Both the position numbers and the translations under genes were made by a program. From contig NZ_JAUCBZ010000004.1 of assembly GCF_034676545.1 (NCBI RefSeq), positions 1 through 64,000 on the forward strand: a DNA stretch of 64,000 nt. The letters are read 5' to 3'. This document shows positions 45,272 through 53,467 of the stretch, one piece after another. The first letter of the stretch is position 1; each line of letters starts with the position of its first letter. Source of the DNA: Pararhodobacter sp. GTDB taxonomy: Bacteria > Pseudomonadota > Alphaproteobacteria > Rhodobacterales > Rhodobacteraceae. Under the pieces are notes generated by a model. The model worked only from the letters and a program-made list of their open reading frames with translations. It made no database searches and was not told the origin of the DNA.

Positions 45272-45546
45272 TGGAGCTGAAGTGGACCAACAAGGCGCTT
45301 TCTGACCTGGCGCGCCTGCACGAATTTTTGGCCTTGGCGAACAAGCAGGCCGCCGCACGGACGGTGCAGATGCTGACCAAGGCACCGAGCATCCTGCTCA
45401 CCAATTTGCGCATTGGTGAGCAGCTCTTTGAGTTTGAGCCACGTGAGGTAAGGCGGCTGCTCGTCGGGCAGTACGAGATGCGGTACGAGATTCAGGCGTT
45501 GACGCTTTACTTGCTGCGGTTGTGGCACACCCGCGAGGACCGCTGA
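45271..45546 (+). CDS. parE: ParE-family toxin
   Basis: 91 residues: ELKWTNKALSDLARLHEFLALANKQAAARTVQMLTKAPSILLTNLRIGEQLFEFEPREVRRLLVGQYEMRYEIQALTLYLLRLWHTREDR. This is the whole ParE pattern including the final R..HTRE. It overlaps the CopG gene and probably poisons DNA gyrase, as known for ParE. The gene symbol denotes the toxin, not the topoisomerase. Confidence 0.88.
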   Translation: MELKWTNKALSDLARLHEFLALANKQAAARTVQMLTKAPSILLTNLRIGEQLFEFEPREVRRLLVGQYEMRYEIQALTLYLLRLWHTREDR

Positions 45547-45875
45547 ATGTAGGAGCGACGCAAGTCGCGAGGGTTTACGGCCGCTTCGTAGCGCCATTGT
45601 CGCCCGATCTCCGTAAAAGGCTCGCGACTTGCGTCGCTCCTACAGAAAACCGGCGCGCATAAGGGGGACCACCGCGGCAACGGAAGCCGACCGCGGCAAC
45701 GGAAGCCGACCGCGGCAACGGAAACCGACCGCGGCAACGGAAGCCGACCACGGCAACGGAAACCCCCCGCGCTTGGATCTGGCTGTGGGAGCGGCGCAAG
45801 CCGCGAGGGTTTCCAGTCGTTGCGCCGCGCCATTGCATCCCGGCCGCTGTGAAAGGCTCGCGACTTGCGTCGCTC
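45547..45875. repeat. REP cluster with a 19-bp tandem repeat
   Basis: Direct REP at 45548-45572, inverted copy at about 45618-45643, a GC variant (GGAGCGGCGC-AAGCCGC) near 45786-45808, and an inverted copy near 45855-45880 running into the RAYT gene end. Between them, 45671-45765 holds five copies of a 19-bp unit (ACCGCGGCAACGGAAGCCG, last copies with 1-2 changes). Confidence 0.85.
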
Positions 45876-46331
45876 CTACAGCCAGACGGCGTCCCAATGC
45901 GGGTATGCGCGCACGCTCGTGACGAGGCGTGCGCGCAGCGGGTTGGCGATGACATAGCGTGCGATGGCTGGCAGGTCTTCTTCTGTGCGAAGCGCATGGT
46001 CGTGGAAGCCCGTTTGCCAGCGGCGCTGACCGGGCGTTTGCAGGATGCGGTTGATCGACGCCGCCGATCCCGCCTTGAAGCCGGCAACGAGCCTGGACAG
46101 ATCACCGGCTGCGAGTTGCACGAGCCAGTGAAGGTGGTCTGGCATGAGCACCCATGCGAGCGTTTTTGAGTGCCCGTGTGCATCGGCATGGCGCAGGTGG
46201 GCAATGGTGGTGCGTGCCAGGATCAGATCCTCGAAGAGCCGCACGCGGTCGAGGGTGACGGTGGTGATCAGATAGATCCGGCCGATCTCGGAAACCCGGC
46301 CACAGCGGAGGTCGATGGCGTTCGGAGGCAT
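45876..46331 (-). CDS. REP-associated tyrosine transposase (RAYT)
   Basis: 151-residue HUH-superfamily nuclease. RIYLITTVTLDRVRLFEDL is the first strand, VLMPDHLHWLVQL the HUH-type metal site, and LPAIARYVIANPLRARLV carries the catalytic Tyr. RRWQTGFHDHALRTEEDL is also conserved. RAYTs recognise and spread REP hairpins with a GTAG head, which fill this neighbourhood. A REP overlaps the 3' end of the gene. Confidence 0.9.
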   Translation of the reverse strand: MPPNAIDLRCGRVSEIGRIYLITTVTLDRVRLFEDLILARTTIAHLRHADAHGHSKTLAWVLMPDHLHWLVQLAAGDLSRLVAGFKAGSAASINRILQTPGQRRWQTGFHDHALRTEEDLPAIARYVIANPLRARLVTSVRAYPHWDAVWL

Positions 46332-46424
46332 GCATAGAGCTTACCGCCAAATGCGTTTGACATGGCATCGACGCGCGGTGAGAGGGGGAGCAGGGTGGGC
46401 GGGGTGGTTTGCGTATACAAGCCC

Positions 46425-47282
46425 GTTTTTGTAGGAGCGACGCGAGTCGCGAGGGTTTTGCGGCGGTCGGGCGGCGAGGGTGCTGCGGGGGCGAGTGGAA
46501 AAGCTCGCGGCTTGCGCCGCTCCTACAGCCGGGATCGTGCGCGGTGGGTTTCCGGAAAAGCTCGCGGCTTGCGCCGCTCCTACAGCCGGGATCGAGCGCG
46601 GTGGGCATGCGTTGGCGCGGTGGGTGGCCGTTGGCGTGGCGGCTCCCATATGCGCGGCGGTTTTTGTAGGAGCGACGCGAGTCGCGAGGGTTTTGCGGCG
46701 GTCGGGCGGCGAGGGTGCTGCGGGGCGAGTGGAAAAGCTCGCGGCTTGCGCCGCTCCTACAGCCGGGATCAAGCGCGGTGGGTTTCCGGAAAAGCTCGCG
46801 GCTTGCGCCGCTCCTACAGCCGGGATCAAGCGCGGTGGGTATTCGTTGGCGCGGTGGGTGGCCGTTGGCGTGGCGGCTCCCATATGCGCGGCGGTTTTTG
46901 TAGGAGCGACGCGAGTCGCGAGGGTTTTGCGGCGGTCGGGAGGCGAGGGTGCTGCGGGGGCGAGTGGAAAAGCTCGCGGCTTGCGCCGCTCCTACAGCCG
47001 GGATCAAGCGCGGTGGGTTTCCGGAAAAGCTCGCGGCTTGCGCCGCTCCTACAGCCGGGATCGTGCGCGGTGGGCATGCGTTGGCGCGGTGGGTGGCCGT
47101 TGGCGTGGCGGCTCCCATATGCGCGGCGGTTTTTGTAGGAGCGACGCGAGTCGCGAGGGTTTTGCGGCGGTCGGGAGGCGAGGGTGCTGCGGGGGCGAGT
47201 GGAAAAGCTCGCGGCTTGCGCCGCTCCTACAGCCGGGATCAAGCGCGGTGGGTTTCTGGAAAAGCTCGCGACTTGCGTCGTG
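46425..47282. repeat. Tandem array of about 235-bp units made of REP pairs
   Basis: Units begin with GTTTTTGTAGGAGCGACGCG at 46425, 46660, 46894 and 47129: three full copies (235, 234, 235 bp) and a partial fourth. Each unit has one direct REP (GCGAC-GCGA-GTCGC form) and two inverted REPs (GCGGC-TTGC-GCCGC form) separated by GCGCGGTGGG spacers. Several long open frames across it on both strands are only a result of the GC-rich repeat. Confidence 0.9.
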
Positions 47283-47304
47283 CTGATGGAGTTGATGGTG
47301 TTTA

Positions 47305-48477
47305 TTACCCCTTGATGACCGCCAGGGGTTGCAGTTCGATTTGCACATCGACCAGGTTGACCTGGTTTCTCATCACTTCATCGATGTCCTTGTAGGACCC
47401 CGGCGCCTCGTCCAGGTCGGTGCGGTGGCGGATGGCGTGCAGTACGCCGAGCTCCTTGAGGGCCTTGATCTCTGCTTTCAGGTCAAGTGTCTTGCGGGCC
47501 TTTGCCCGGCTCATGATTCTTCCGGCGCCATGGGCACACGATTCGAAGGACTGTGCCTCGCCTTTACCCTTTACGAGAAAGGAGCGCGTGCCTTGAGAGC
47601 CGGGGATCATGCCCCATTCGCCTTTGCGGGCGCGGGTCGCGCCTTTTCGGTGCACGATGACGGTCTCGCCGAAATGCTCTTCCACGGCGGCAAAGTTGTG
47701 CGGCTTGTTGATGAAATCGGCGAATTCGACCTCGGGCAGCACATGTCTGAATGCTGACTTTGCCCGCTCCATCATCAGCTTTCTGTTGGCCAGGGCAAAT
47801 TCGAGGCAGTAGTTCATTTCATTCCAGTACAGCTCGAAATGTTCCGAGGATTCCGGGATGTAGGCCAGGTCCTGCGACACATCTTCGCCGGCGGCCGTGT
47901 TCAGCTGCTTGGCGATGTCGTCGTAATGATTGGCCACGGTGAAACCGACATTGCGCGAGCCGGAGTGGATCATGATCCAGATGTAGCCGTCGGATCCTTT
48001 TTGTATTTCGATGAAATGGTTGCCGCCACCCAAGGTGCCGATCTGATACAGGGCGCTTTCGTATTCTTGCTCGACGATGGGCAGATCCCCCTTGCGCTCG
48101 GGCATCCACGCTTCGTCCTGAGGCGTTTGGTGGTGATTGAAGCCCACCGGAACGGTGTCGCGGATGATGCCCATGATGGCCTTCAGGTCCGCGGTTTCGA
48201 CCTCGGTCAGGTTGGTGCGCAAGGAGCACATGCCGCAGCCGATATCGACACCGACCGCGTTGGGCACGATGGCGCCCTGGGTGGCCAGGATGGCGCCGAT
48301 GGGCATGCCGTAGCCTTGGTGGGTGTCTGGCATGATGGCGATGTGCTTGAAGGCGAATGGAAGGTTTGCCAGGTTTCGCGCCTGCTCCAGCGCCCCGTCA
48401 TCCATCTGGTCCTCTTTCAGCCACAGCTTGATCGGGATTTGCTCCGTTTCAATGATTGCCTTTCCGCTGGTGTGCAT
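47305..48477 (-). CDS. rtcB: RtcB-family RNA ligase (short RtcB2 type)
   Basis: 390 residues. RtcB joins 2',3'-cyclic-phosphate and 5'-OH RNA ends using Mn and GTP. Signature motifs are HIAIMPDTHQGYGMPIGAI, VPNAVGVDIGCGMCSLRT, GGGNHFIEIQ, MIHSGSRNVGF, MIPGSQGTRSFLVKGKG and CAHGAGRIMSRAKAR (covalent GMP His). A clear GGAGAA ribosome site precedes ATG 48477. Shorter than the E. coli enzyme, as expected for the second RtcB class. The REP array lies just downstream. Confidence 0.92.
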   Translation of the reverse strand: MHTSGKAIIETEQIPIKLWLKEDQMDDGALEQARNLANLPFAFKHIAIMPDTHQGYGMPIGAILATQGAIVPNAVGVDIGCGMCSLRTNLTEVETADLKAIMGIIRDTVPVGFNHHQTPQDEAWMPERKGDLPIVEQEYESALYQIGTLGGGNHFIEIQKGSDGYIWIMIHSGSRNVGFTVANHYDDIAKQLNTAAGEDVSQDLAYIPESSEHFELYWNEMNYCLEFALANRKLMMERAKSAFRHVLPEVEFADFINKPHNFAAVEEHFGETVIVHRKGATRARKGEWGMIPGSQGTRSFLVKGKGEAQSFESCAHGAGRIMSRAKARKTLDLKAEIKALKELGVLHAIRHRTDLDEAPGSYKDIDEVMRNQVNLVDVQIELQPLAVIKG

Positions 48478-48518
48478 GAGTTCTCCGTGTTTCCCATTAC
48501 CAATTCCGCATTGCCAGT

Positions 48519-49211
48519 TCAGTCACCCGTGGGCGAGATGCGAAAGGCGCGCACGTTGGGTAGTTCGCGCAAGGCGGCGGCGAGCAGGGGAAGGTTGTCC
48601 TGGTTGTTGGTGCGGATCACCATCCGATATTCGAAGAACAGTTCGTCATCGGAGAAGCGGTAGCTGAGGTTGCTGGCAGTAAAGCCGTAGCCCAGCAAGA
48701 AGCTGTCGAACTCGGGCTTTGGCATGACCTTGTCGCGCTCAAAGCGCACGCTGTGTTGGGCGTAATAGTGCGAGGGCAGCCTTTGTTCGATCCAGCGGAA
48801 CACCGACAGGATGGACAAGGTGAGCACCGTGGCGAGGATGGCCGGCATGTAGAAGCCGACCCCCATCAAAATACCGATCGCCGCTGTGATCCAGATCGAC
48901 GCCGCAGTGGTCAGGCCGCGCACCGACAGGCCTTCGCGAAAGATGACGCCGGCGCCGAGAAAGCCGATGCCGGTCATGATGCCCTGCGCCATTCGGGTCG
49001 GATCGGTGCGAATGGTCTCCATCGGAATATCAAGAATCCATTTGTCTTGATACACGGTGACCAGCATCAACAAACTGGACGCGAGGCAGACCAGCGCGTG
49101 TGTTCTGAAGCCGGCGGGGCGGCCGTGAAAACTGCGCTCGAGCCCAATGACACCCCCGGCGACCAGCGCAGAGACAAGATGAATGACGATGGTCAGAGCG
49201 TCGGCCGTCAT
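48519..49211 (-). CDS. MgtC/SapB-family membrane protein
   Basis: 230 residues. Conserved GVIGLERSFHGRPAGFRTHALVCLASSLLML, RMAQGIMTGIGFLGAGVIFREG and VRGLTTAASIWITAAIGILMGVG are the MgtC/SapB core with four or five spans. A C-terminal ACT-like domain follows (VRFERDKVMPKPEFDSFL to VRAFRISPTGD). It is a regulator or transporter linked to Mg stress and acid tolerance in related bacteria; its role here is inferred. Confidence 0.88.
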   Translation of the reverse strand: MTADALTIVIHLVSALVAGGVIGLERSFHGRPAGFRTHALVCLASSLLMLVTVYQDKWILDIPMETIRTDPTRMAQGIMTGIGFLGAGVIFREGLSVRGLTTAASIWITAAIGILMGVGFYMPAILATVLTLSILSVFRWIEQRLPSHYYAQHSVRFERDKVMPKPEFDSFLLGYGFTASNLSYRFSDDELFFEYRMVIRTNNQDNLPLLAAALRELPNVRAFRISPTGD

Positions 49212-49327
49212 GATGCGCGTTCTCGATGAGGGTCCTGCTTGGTGGATGTTGTAATTAAACGATAAATGTCGTTTTTAAGACAATACGGAATTACCCTTGC
49301 CACCTGACAGGAACGTTCAGCGCTGGC

Positions 49328-49981
49328 TCAATCCGGCATCTCGGCCAATTGTTCAAGGATGCGGGTGTAGTTCTCGACCCCTTGCGCACCGGTCACGAGC
49401 TGGCGACGGTTGAAGATCATGGCGGGCACGCCGCGAATGCCTTGTTGCACCCAGAAATCTTCAGCATCGCGCACGGCGGTGGCAAAGCGTTGATCCGCGA
49501 GCACCGTCAATGCTTCGCTGCGGTCCAGGCCGATCTCTGCGGCCACATCCGCCAGCACGCCATCGTCGGACAGGTTTCGACGATCGGTGAAATGGGCTGC
49601 AAAAAATGCCTGCTTGAGCTCGTGCTTGCGCCCTTGCTGGTCGGCCCAATGCAGCAGTTGATGCACCTTGAAGGTGTTGTGCATGCGCATGTCGTCAGCA
49701 AAGTGGATCTCGAAGCCGAGCGCCGCGCCAGTCGCGGTGATCATCGCGCGGCTTTGTTCAGACTGCTCGGGGGTGGTGCCGTATTTCTCGATCAGATGCG
49801 CGCGCAGGTTCTGGCCTTCGGGCGGCATGTCTCGGTTGAGCTCGAACGGCTGCCAATGGATCTCATGCGCTGTGCCGGTCGCCTTGAGCGCCTGTGCCAG
49901 CTGGCGGTAGCCGATGATGCACCACGGGCACATCACGTCCGAGACGATGTTGATGCGCAGGGCTTGGGATGAGTTGGTCAT
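49328..49981 (-). CDS. DsbA-family oxidoreductase (FrnE-like)
   Basis: 217 residues. The redox centre is CPWC in IVSDVMCPWCIIGYRQL; FKVHQLLHWADQQGRKHELKQAFFAAHF and GIRGVPAMIFNRRQLVTGAQ (cis-Pro loop) are the FrnE-type DsbA pattern. No signal peptide, so it is cytosolic. ATG 49981 is preferred since GGAGAAG sits 6 bases before it; an ATG at 49996 is weaker. Confidence 0.88.
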   Translation of the reverse strand: MTNSSQALRINIVSDVMCPWCIIGYRQLAQALKATGTAHEIHWQPFELNRDMPPEGQNLRAHLIEKYGTTPEQSEQSRAMITATGAALGFEIHFADDMRMHNTFKVHQLLHWADQQGRKHELKQAFFAAHFTDRRNLSDDGVLADVAAEIGLDRSEALTVLADQRFATAVRDAEDFWVQQGIRGVPAMIFNRRQLVTGAQGVENYTRILEQLAEMPD

Positions 49982-50082
49982 GACGGACTTCTCCATATGC
50001 GGGCGGTAGTTTCAAAAGCACTCAAGAATTTTCTGCCAGACGAACGGCTGGAACGGCTGGTCCACCGGGGTATCACCGCCCG

Positions 50083-50217
50083 TCATCCTGCCTGTGCCGC
50101 TTGCCTGATCGTATCGGCAGCCCACTGATTGAGCCCGACGAATTCCCCCCGGAACATTTGAATGTCCGGGTCGAATGAGATGATCGCCTGATAGCCGTTG
50201 ATCGTCATGGTGTTCAT
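50083..50217 (-). pseudogene. HicB-like antitoxin fragment
   Basis: 44 residues (MNTMTINGYQAIISFDPDIQMFRGEFVGLNQWAADTIRQ...). This matches the start of HicB antitoxins (G-Y-x-A-x-I-x-F-D-x-D... F-x-G-E), which are about 110 residues long. The C-terminal DNA-binding part is absent, and no convincing HicA gene is present next to it, so it is most likely a remnant. Confidence 0.5.
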
Positions 50218-50324
50218 GGTTTCACTCCGTGATCTTCAAGCCATTTGCGGATGGTATCAATCGACAAGCGGTGGCAGTGGCTGTATCTGAACCTGATCCG
50301 CGACTGCCTGTGCGCAAGCATCGT

Positions 50325-51462
50325 TCAGCCCAGATCGGCGAGTGGATGTGCGCCGCTGAAGCGGGGGCGGAAGTGGTCGGCGATCTCGTCGTCGCTGATT
50401 TCGCCCATGTCGGCATGGCGCCAGCGCGGCTGGCGGTCCTTGTCGATCAGCAGGGCGCGCACGCCTTCGGCGAAGTCGGCTTTGCTGGTGCAGGCGACCG
50501 AGACCATGTATTCCACCCGGAACACTTCAGCCAGCGACATGTGACGGGTGCGCTGCCACAGCGCCCATGACAGGCGGGCGGAGCTGGGGGCGCCGTGGGC
50601 GAAGGTGTTGCCAGCGGTGGCCAGCCAGGTGTCCTGATCGGCGGTGAGGGCGCGCAGGCGGCGGGCGATGTTGACCAGGCTGTCGTTGCCGATGAGCGCC
50701 TCGATGCGGTCGAAATGGGTGCGCAGTCGTGAGGTGGGGATGGCGTTGGCTGGCAGGGGTGCTGAGCGGGTCGAGGAGGGCGCTCAAGCGGGCGTGGTTG
50801 GCTGCGCTGTCACCCTCGTCGGGCGCGTGCCAATGGGTGGCGCTGATCAGTTCAGGCAGTCGTGCGCGTTCGCCCTCGTCGATGAGGTAGTCGGCCAGGC
50901 CGGCAAAGCGCGCGTCGGCGGCGTTGATCGGGGCGCCAGTGAGCGCAAGGAAGAGGCCGGCGCGCCCCGGCATGCGGCGCAGAAACCAGCTGCCGCCGAC
51001 ATCGGGGTAGATGCCGATGGTGATCTCGGGCATGGCCATGCGCGTGCTGGGGGTGACGACGCGATGCGAAGCGCCCGCCATCAGCCCCAGGCCGCCGCCC
51101 ATGACCACCCCCTGGCCCCAGCACAGCAGGGGTTTGGGATAGGTGTGGATGAGGTGGTCGAGGCGGTATTCGTGTTCGAAAAAGGTGGCGATCTCGGGCG
51201 CGGCCTGTCCGGCGGGCACGGCCTTGATGGCGCGGTAGAGCGCGGCGACATCGCCGCCGGCGCAAAAGGCCTTGTCACCGCTGCCGTCGAGCAGTACGCC
51301 GACGATTTCAGAGTCTTCCGCCCAGGCAGCCAGTTGCGGCGCCAGGCGGTCGATCATGTCCAGGGACAGCGCGTTGAGGCGCTGGGGTGCGTTGAGGGTG
51401 GCGTGGCCAAAGCGCCGTCCGCAGGCGGTGGGAATTTCGCGCAGGATCACGCAGTCGTTCAT
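50325..51462 (-). CDS. Enoyl-CoA hydratase/3-hydroxyisobutyryl-CoA hydrolase family, one frameshift
   Basis: Crotonase-fold enzyme of about 378 residues. Oxyanion-hole motifs are KAFCAGGDVAALY and WGQGVVMGGGLGLMAGASHR; MPEITIGIYPDVGGSWFL carries the Glu and Asp typical of 3-hydroxyisobutyryl-CoA hydrolases (valine breakdown). The frame breaks at the four-G run 50756-50759. Removing one base gives STLPANAIPTSRLRTHFDRIEALIG and continues to HRHADMGEISDDEIADHFRPRFSG...ADLG, the normal C terminus. The start is ATG 51462 with AAGGAG upstream. Confidence 0.85.
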
Positions 51463-51539
51463 GCTCAGTCTCCTTGGGGATTGCACCATCTTTTTTTCGG
51501 AAAAGGGGGGGCGAACTGGCACCTGCAGCTGTTCGCGCG

Positions 51540-52118
51540 TTGAAGTCCCTTGGGGATTCACGATACATAAATTCCGTGATTCTCGGGGCTCAGGTGGGAC
51601 TCGATGGCAAGACGGCTTCTCGCTATGTCGGTGTTTTCGAGCAGATGTACTTGCTCAAGCGCATCAATGTCTGGGCTCGTAACCGGCTGAATCGAGTGAT
51701 CAAGACACCGAAACTGCAGTTCATCGATTCCGGCTTGCTGGCCGCATTGCTTGATTTGGGCGCTGAGGAAGTGCAGCAGAATCGCGCACGCTTTGGCAAG
51801 GTGCTGGAGACCTTCGTTTTTGCGGAGTTGCTCAAGTATACGACCACGGCGGACGACGATTACCAGCTGATGTACTACCGGGATGCAGACAAGTTCGAGG
51901 TGGATGTGATCATCGAGAACACGGTTGGAGAATTGGTGGGCGTTGACATAAAGACCTCGGCCACCGTGAAGGAAAGCGATCTACGTGGTTTGAAGAAGTT
52001 TGCCGGCCTCGCAGGTGGCCAGTTCAAGATGGGTGTGTTGCTTTACGATGGCACGGAGACGATGCCCCTGGGTGACGGTATTTGGGCGGCGCCGCTGTCA
52101 AGCTTGTGGGGGCAGTAG
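51540..52118 (+). pseudogene. C-terminal remnant of a DUF4143-type AAA ATPase
   Basis: VILGAQVGLDGKTASRYVGVFEQMYLLKRINVWARNRLNRVIKTPKLQFIDSGLLAALL...DADKFEVDVIIE...VGVDIKTSATVKESDLRGLKKFAGL is the DUF4143 domain that follows an AAA domain in these proteins. The N-terminal ATPase half (about 200 residues) is missing; upstream is the leader of the divergent enoyl-CoA hydratase gene. Homology starts near 51580. Confidence 0.8.
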
Positions 52119-52199
52119 AACAGGGTGCGTGACGCCAAATCCTTCGCGCCAGCAAGGTAAGCGCATACCGAAGGCCGAGCTTCCGGTAACATCCCACTC

Positions 52200-52919
52200 A
52201 TGCTGAATCTGAATCGAATCAAGGCCATCTCGCTGGATCTGGACGACACGCTGTGGCCGATCTGGCCCACCATTGCACGTGCCGAAAGCGTGCTCTACGA
52301 CTGGCTTGCCCTCAACGCGCCGCAGACGGCGACCCTGTACGCCAGCCCACAGGCGCTGCGCGCGGTGCGCGATGCGCTTGAGCAGCAGCGCCCCGACCTG
52401 GCCCACGACATGACGGCCTTGCGCCGCGAATCCTTACGCTTTGCGCTGAATAATGCAGGCGATGATCCGCAGCTGGCCGAGCCGGCGTTCGAGGTCTTCA
52501 TTGCCGAACGCCACAACGTGACGTTTTATCCCGACGCGCTGCCTGCGCTGGAGTTTCTCGCTGCGCGCTATCCCTTGGTGAGCCTGTCAAACGGCAACGC
52601 CGAGGTCTCGCGCATGGTGCTGGCGCCGCTGTTTGTGGGCAGTGTGGCGGCTTTCAAATTTGGCGTTTCCAAGCCCGATCGCCGCATTTTTCATGCCGCG
52701 GCGCAGGCCGCCGGCGTGCAACCGGACGAGGTCCTGCACGTTGGCGACCATGCACTGCAGGACGTGCTGGGCGCACGCGCTGCGGGCATGCAGGCCGCGT
52801 GGGTGAACCGCGAACAAGCTGCCTGGGAGCACGCCGAAAGACCGCATGTGGAGCTGAGCGATCTGGGCGAACTGGTTCAGCTGCTGGGCGGTGATCGGCT
52901 ATCGGGACGCCCTGAATAG
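52200..52919 (+). CDS. HAD-superfamily hydrolase
   Basis: 239 residues. Motif I is SLDLDDTLWP (nucleophile Asp near residue 13), motif II is VSLSNGN, motif III a Lys in FGVSKPDRRIF, and motif IV HVGDHALQDVLGARAAGM. Cap type C1; IA subfamily. A small-molecule phosphatase (for example a phosphoglycolate- or nucleotide-type substrate) is likely but unspecified. No signal peptide. Confidence 0.88.
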   Translation: MLNLNRIKAISLDLDDTLWPIWPTIARAESVLYDWLALNAPQTATLYASPQALRAVRDALEQQRPDLAHDMTALRRESLRFALNNAGDDPQLAEPAFEVFIAERHNVTFYPDALPALEFLAARYPLVSLSNGNAEVSRMVLAPLFVGSVAAFKFGVSKPDRRIFHAAAQAAGVQPDEVLHVGDHALQDVLGARAAGMQAAWVNREQAAWEHAERPHVELSDLGELVQLLGGDRLSGRPE

Positions 52920-53102
52920 GGATTCGCCTTGCCGCTCTCCCCCCGGCACAGCCCGTCGCTTATTGCACTCCACGCGCGTTATATGCGGTATCGAACAGAC
53001 GAATACTAGGTAACGAGTCGTTTTCAGGCGATGATGCCCATTGCGCCCATTCACGACGGGTGACATCCAGCGACGCGAATCGCCAACTTGAAAGAGCAGT
53101 CA

Positions 53103-53438
53103 ATGCAAATTCAGGACCATTACTCAACCTTGCAGGTTGATCGGTGTGCCTCAGCAGCAGAGATAAAGGCCGCTTTCCGTATCCTGGCGCAGCGCTTTCA
53201 TCCGGATGTCTCGGAGGACAGGGATGGCGAACGGAAATTCAAGAATATCGCTGAAGCCTACCGAACGCTGAAACGCCCCGACTCGCGGATTGCCTACGAC
53301 CATCAGATAAATAATTATTGTGGTCACAAGTCAGCCCTGACCATCGACTTTCCAAATATCGGAAATTTCGACTGGGGGTTGGCTATGTTTCAAAACTATT
53401 TATGGTTCTGGCTGAGTCACGACGAAAATCCAGAGTGA
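53103..53438 (+). CDS. Short DnaJ-domain protein
   Basis: 111 residues. DHYSTLQVDRCASAAEIKAAFRILAQRFHPDVSEDRDGERKFKNIAEAYRTLKRPDSRIAYD is a full J-domain with the HPD motif, so it should stimulate a DnaK ATPase. The rest has no zinc-finger or CTD domains, unlike DnaJ. ATG 53103 has AAGAG upstream; an earlier in-frame TTG at 53088 is less likely. Confidence 0.85.
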   Translation: MQIQDHYSTLQVDRCASAAEIKAAFRILAQRFHPDVSEDRDGERKFKNIAEAYRTLKRPDSRIAYDHQINNYCGHKSALTIDFPNIGNFDWGLAMFQNYLWFWLSHDENPE

Positions 53439-53467
53439 AACGTCCATCGATGCAGAAGCGGAGCTAG

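Noticed and set aside
46425..47282. Possible CRISPR array
   Set aside because: Units are 235 bp of repeat with no unique spacers; the internal hairpins are REPs tied to the RAYT gene.
46102..47286. Long open frames on both strands over the repeat array (338 and 268 codons)
   Set aside because: They only reflect the stop-poor 235-bp repeat; the protein repeats (CRSDASRE, LAACAAPTAG) are the REP read in different frames.
50214..50321. 35-codon leftward frame before the HicB-like fragment, as a HicA toxin
   Set aside because: RLSIDTIRKWLEDHGVKP does not match the HicA fold clearly and the frame is too short.
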